DNA of 5,133 bases, from positions 1 to 5,133 of the forward strand of contig SLJA01000153.1 of NCBI GenBank assembly GCA_007135355.1. Direction: 5' to 3'. Source of the stretch: Wenzhouxiangella sp. (GTDB lineage Bacteria > Pseudomonadota > Gammaproteobacteria > Xanthomonadales > Wenzhouxiangellaceae). Shown one piece after another: positions 3,844 to 5,133 of this stretch (positions are counted from its first letter, which is position 1; each line of letters opens with the position of its first letter). The notes below the pieces were generated by a model that was not told the DNA's origin, did no database searches, and was given only the letters and a program-made list of their open reading frames with translations. Both the position numbers and the translations under genes were made by a program.

Positions 3844-5133
3844 ATGATAAAGGGACTCAACCCACTCAGCCCAATGCGCCGCCGTGCGGTAGATCGGCTG
3901 CTGATTCAGTACCTGGAATTACCTGAAAGCGAACAGGCTGCCTGGCTGGAAGAGGCCCGCAGGCGCAGACCGCATCTGGCCGCCTGGCTGGAGCGTCTGC
4001 TTGGCGGCAGCCATACCGTCACCCTGCTGGACGACTCCATGCGGCGGCTGGCAGGCGAATCGATCGAGCGCATCGAACTCAGCGTTGGGCATCTGAACCC
4101 TGGGGACCGTCTCGGCCCTTGGGAGATCATCGCCGAAGTGGGCCGGGGCGGCATGGGCAGGGTCTACCAGGGACGGCGCGCCGACGGAGCCTTCGAAATG
4201 GAGGTGGCTATCAAGCAGATCGGGCGGCGCCGACGCGGTCTGGCCGAGCTGCTGCGGCGCGAATGCCGCCTGCTCGCCCGTCTCGATCATCCGGCAGTCA
4301 CCCGCCTGGTTGATGCCGGACTGGACGACCAGGCTGGGCCGTTTCTGGTCATGGAGTGGGTCGATGGCCGGGATCTGGCCGACTGGCTGGTGCAGGAAAA
4401 ACCCGGCATGGAATCGCGCATCAAGGTCTTTGAGCACATCGCCGAGGCCGTGGCCCACGCCCACCAGCGTCTGATTGTTCACGGTGACATCAAACCCAAC
4501 AACATCCGGATACGAGACGATGGGAGCATCAAGCTGCTCGATTTCGGCGTAGCCCGGCTGCTGGAGTCCAGCGACACCGAACTGGCAGCACCACTTGCAC
4601 TGACTCCCGGCTTTGCCTCCCCCGAGCAACGCGCCGGTGAGGAAATCACCCCCGCGAGCGATATCTGGTCGCTGGGCGCACTGCTGTTTTGGTTGCTTAC
4701 CCAACAAAAGCCGCCGGCCGATGCCAGGCAGATCGAACCAGAGCTGTCCCGTCAGGCTTCGAAATTTTCGCCCGAACTCTTAAGCCTTATTCGGAAAGCC
4801 ACCGCGACCACCCCGGAGCAGCGCTATCCATCGGCCGCTACCGTGTTGGACGAACTCCAACGGCATCGCCGCCACTTGCCACTCAGGGCCATGGAGTCCA
4901 GTCGAAGCTACCGTTTGAGATGTTTCGTGCGGCGCCACTGGGCGGGTCTGGCTGGGACCGCGCTCTTGCTTGCCGTCGCCAGCGCAGGGGTGACATCAGT
5001 ACTCTGGCAGGCCAAGCAGACCGAATTGGAGGCGGAACGAACCGTCGCCGCCAGTGCCCGTGCCGAGGCAGTCAAGGACTTTCTCCTCGAGATGCTCGCC
5101 GAATCCGACCCCTATGAAAGCCCCGGCGAGCCG
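3844..5133 (+). CDS. Membrane-anchored Ser/Thr protein kinase, 3' end outside the window
   Basis: The frame is open for 430 codons from ATG 3844 to the window end, so the protein is partial. Residues 12-73 form the helical N-terminal leader usual in the ECF-sigma-associated kinase family (LPESEQAAWLEEA). The Hanks-type kinase domain spans about 88-345. It has the glycine loop GRGGMGRVY (100-108), ATP lysine in VAIK (Lys124), alpha-C Glu140, catalytic loop HGDIKPNN (213-220; Asp215, Lys217, Asn220), metal-binding DFG (233-235), SPE (259-261) and DIWSLG (273-278). All catalytic residues are present, but the Arg of the usual HRD is Gly. A single transmembrane helix lies at about 366-388. It is followed by a helical linker with AVKDFLLEMLAESDPYE, which in this family precedes TPR repeats that would lie beyond the window. 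AAGAG at 3831-3835 is eight bases before the ATG. The kinase probably phosphorylates Ser/Thr in cytoplasmic proteins and senses through its C-terminal part. Its target is unknown. Confidence 0.93.
   Translation, partial: MIKGLNPLSPMRRRAVDRLLIQYLELPESEQAAWLEEARRRRPHLAAWLERLLGGSHTVTLLDDSMRRLAGESIERIELSVGHLNPGDRLGPWEIIAEVGRGGMGRVYQGRRADGAFEMEVAIKQIGRRRRGLAELLRRECRLLARLDHPAVTRLVDAGLDDQAGPFLVMEWVDGRDLADWLVQEKPGMESRIKVFEHIAEAVAHAHQRLIVHGDIKPNNIRIRDDGSIKLLDFGVARLLESSDTELAAPLALTPGFASPEQRAGEEITPASDIWSLGALLFWLLTQQKPPADARQIEPELSRQASKFSPELLSLIRKATATTPEQRYPSAATVLDELQRHRRHLPLRAMESSRSYRLRCFVRRHWAGLAGTALLLAVASAGVTSVLWQAKQTELEAERTVAASARAEAVKDFLLEMLAESDPYESPGEP

Noticed and set aside
3919..4707. Long open frame of 262 codons on the minus strand
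   Set aside because: It lies opposite the kinase domain, whose plus-strand product carries all the kinase motifs. The minus-strand product shows no recognisable domain or credible start, as expected for a mirror frame in GC-rich DNA.
4689..5117. 142-codon plus-strand frame inside the kinase gene
   Set aside because: It is a different frame of the kinase sequence, which in its own frame continues through the transmembrane helix and linker.

Overview
The window reads as a chromosomal piece of a GC-rich Gram-negative bacterium. The best guess is a gammaproteobacterium of the Xanthomonadales/Chromatiales type, such as Wenzhouxiangellaceae. This rests on three things: the style of the ECF-sigma and TPR-kinase families, a small exported protein with Gly-Gly-aromatic repeats plus an 'IFxDRF' tail, and a secreted beta-roll/S74 protein. 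The taxonomic call is inference. No phage structural gene, transposase, tRNA, rRNA or CRISPR array is visible.

Layout. 1-55 is a degenerate heptanucleotide tandem repeat. 110-1144 (+) is a thioredoxin-reductase-like ferredoxin/flavodoxin-NADP+ reductase, apparently a stand-alone housekeeping redox gene. 1281-1628 (+) is a small exported protein of unknown function with a very good Shine-Dalgarno site. 1629-2249 holds no convincing intact gene. It carries two gene relics on the + strand: the C-terminal part of an ECF sigma factor (about 1672-2007; region 4 kept, region 2 gone, two compensating frame changes) and, directly after it, a prolyl-tRNA synthetase C-terminal relic (about 2060-2230) with an in-frame stop and an apparent internal deletion.

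2250-3728 (-) encodes a secreted modular protein. In order it has a signal peptide, an N-terminal beta domain, seven 15-residue left-handed-beta-roll repeats, an S74/intramolecular-chaperone-of-endosialidase domain and a C-terminal coiled coil. It is divergent from 3844-5133+ (+), the 5' part of a membrane-anchored Ser/Thr protein kinase that runs off the window end. The 115-bp gap between them holds plausible overlapping divergent promoters.

How the parts fit. In the family to which this kinase belongs, the gene commonly sits beside an ECF sigma gene with the same type of region 4 as the relic. A reasonable inference is that a sigma-kinase unit once existed here, that its sigma gene decayed, and that the S74 gene now lies between the remains. 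The kinase and the surface protein may share a control region. No direct functional link between the reductase and the other genes can be seen.
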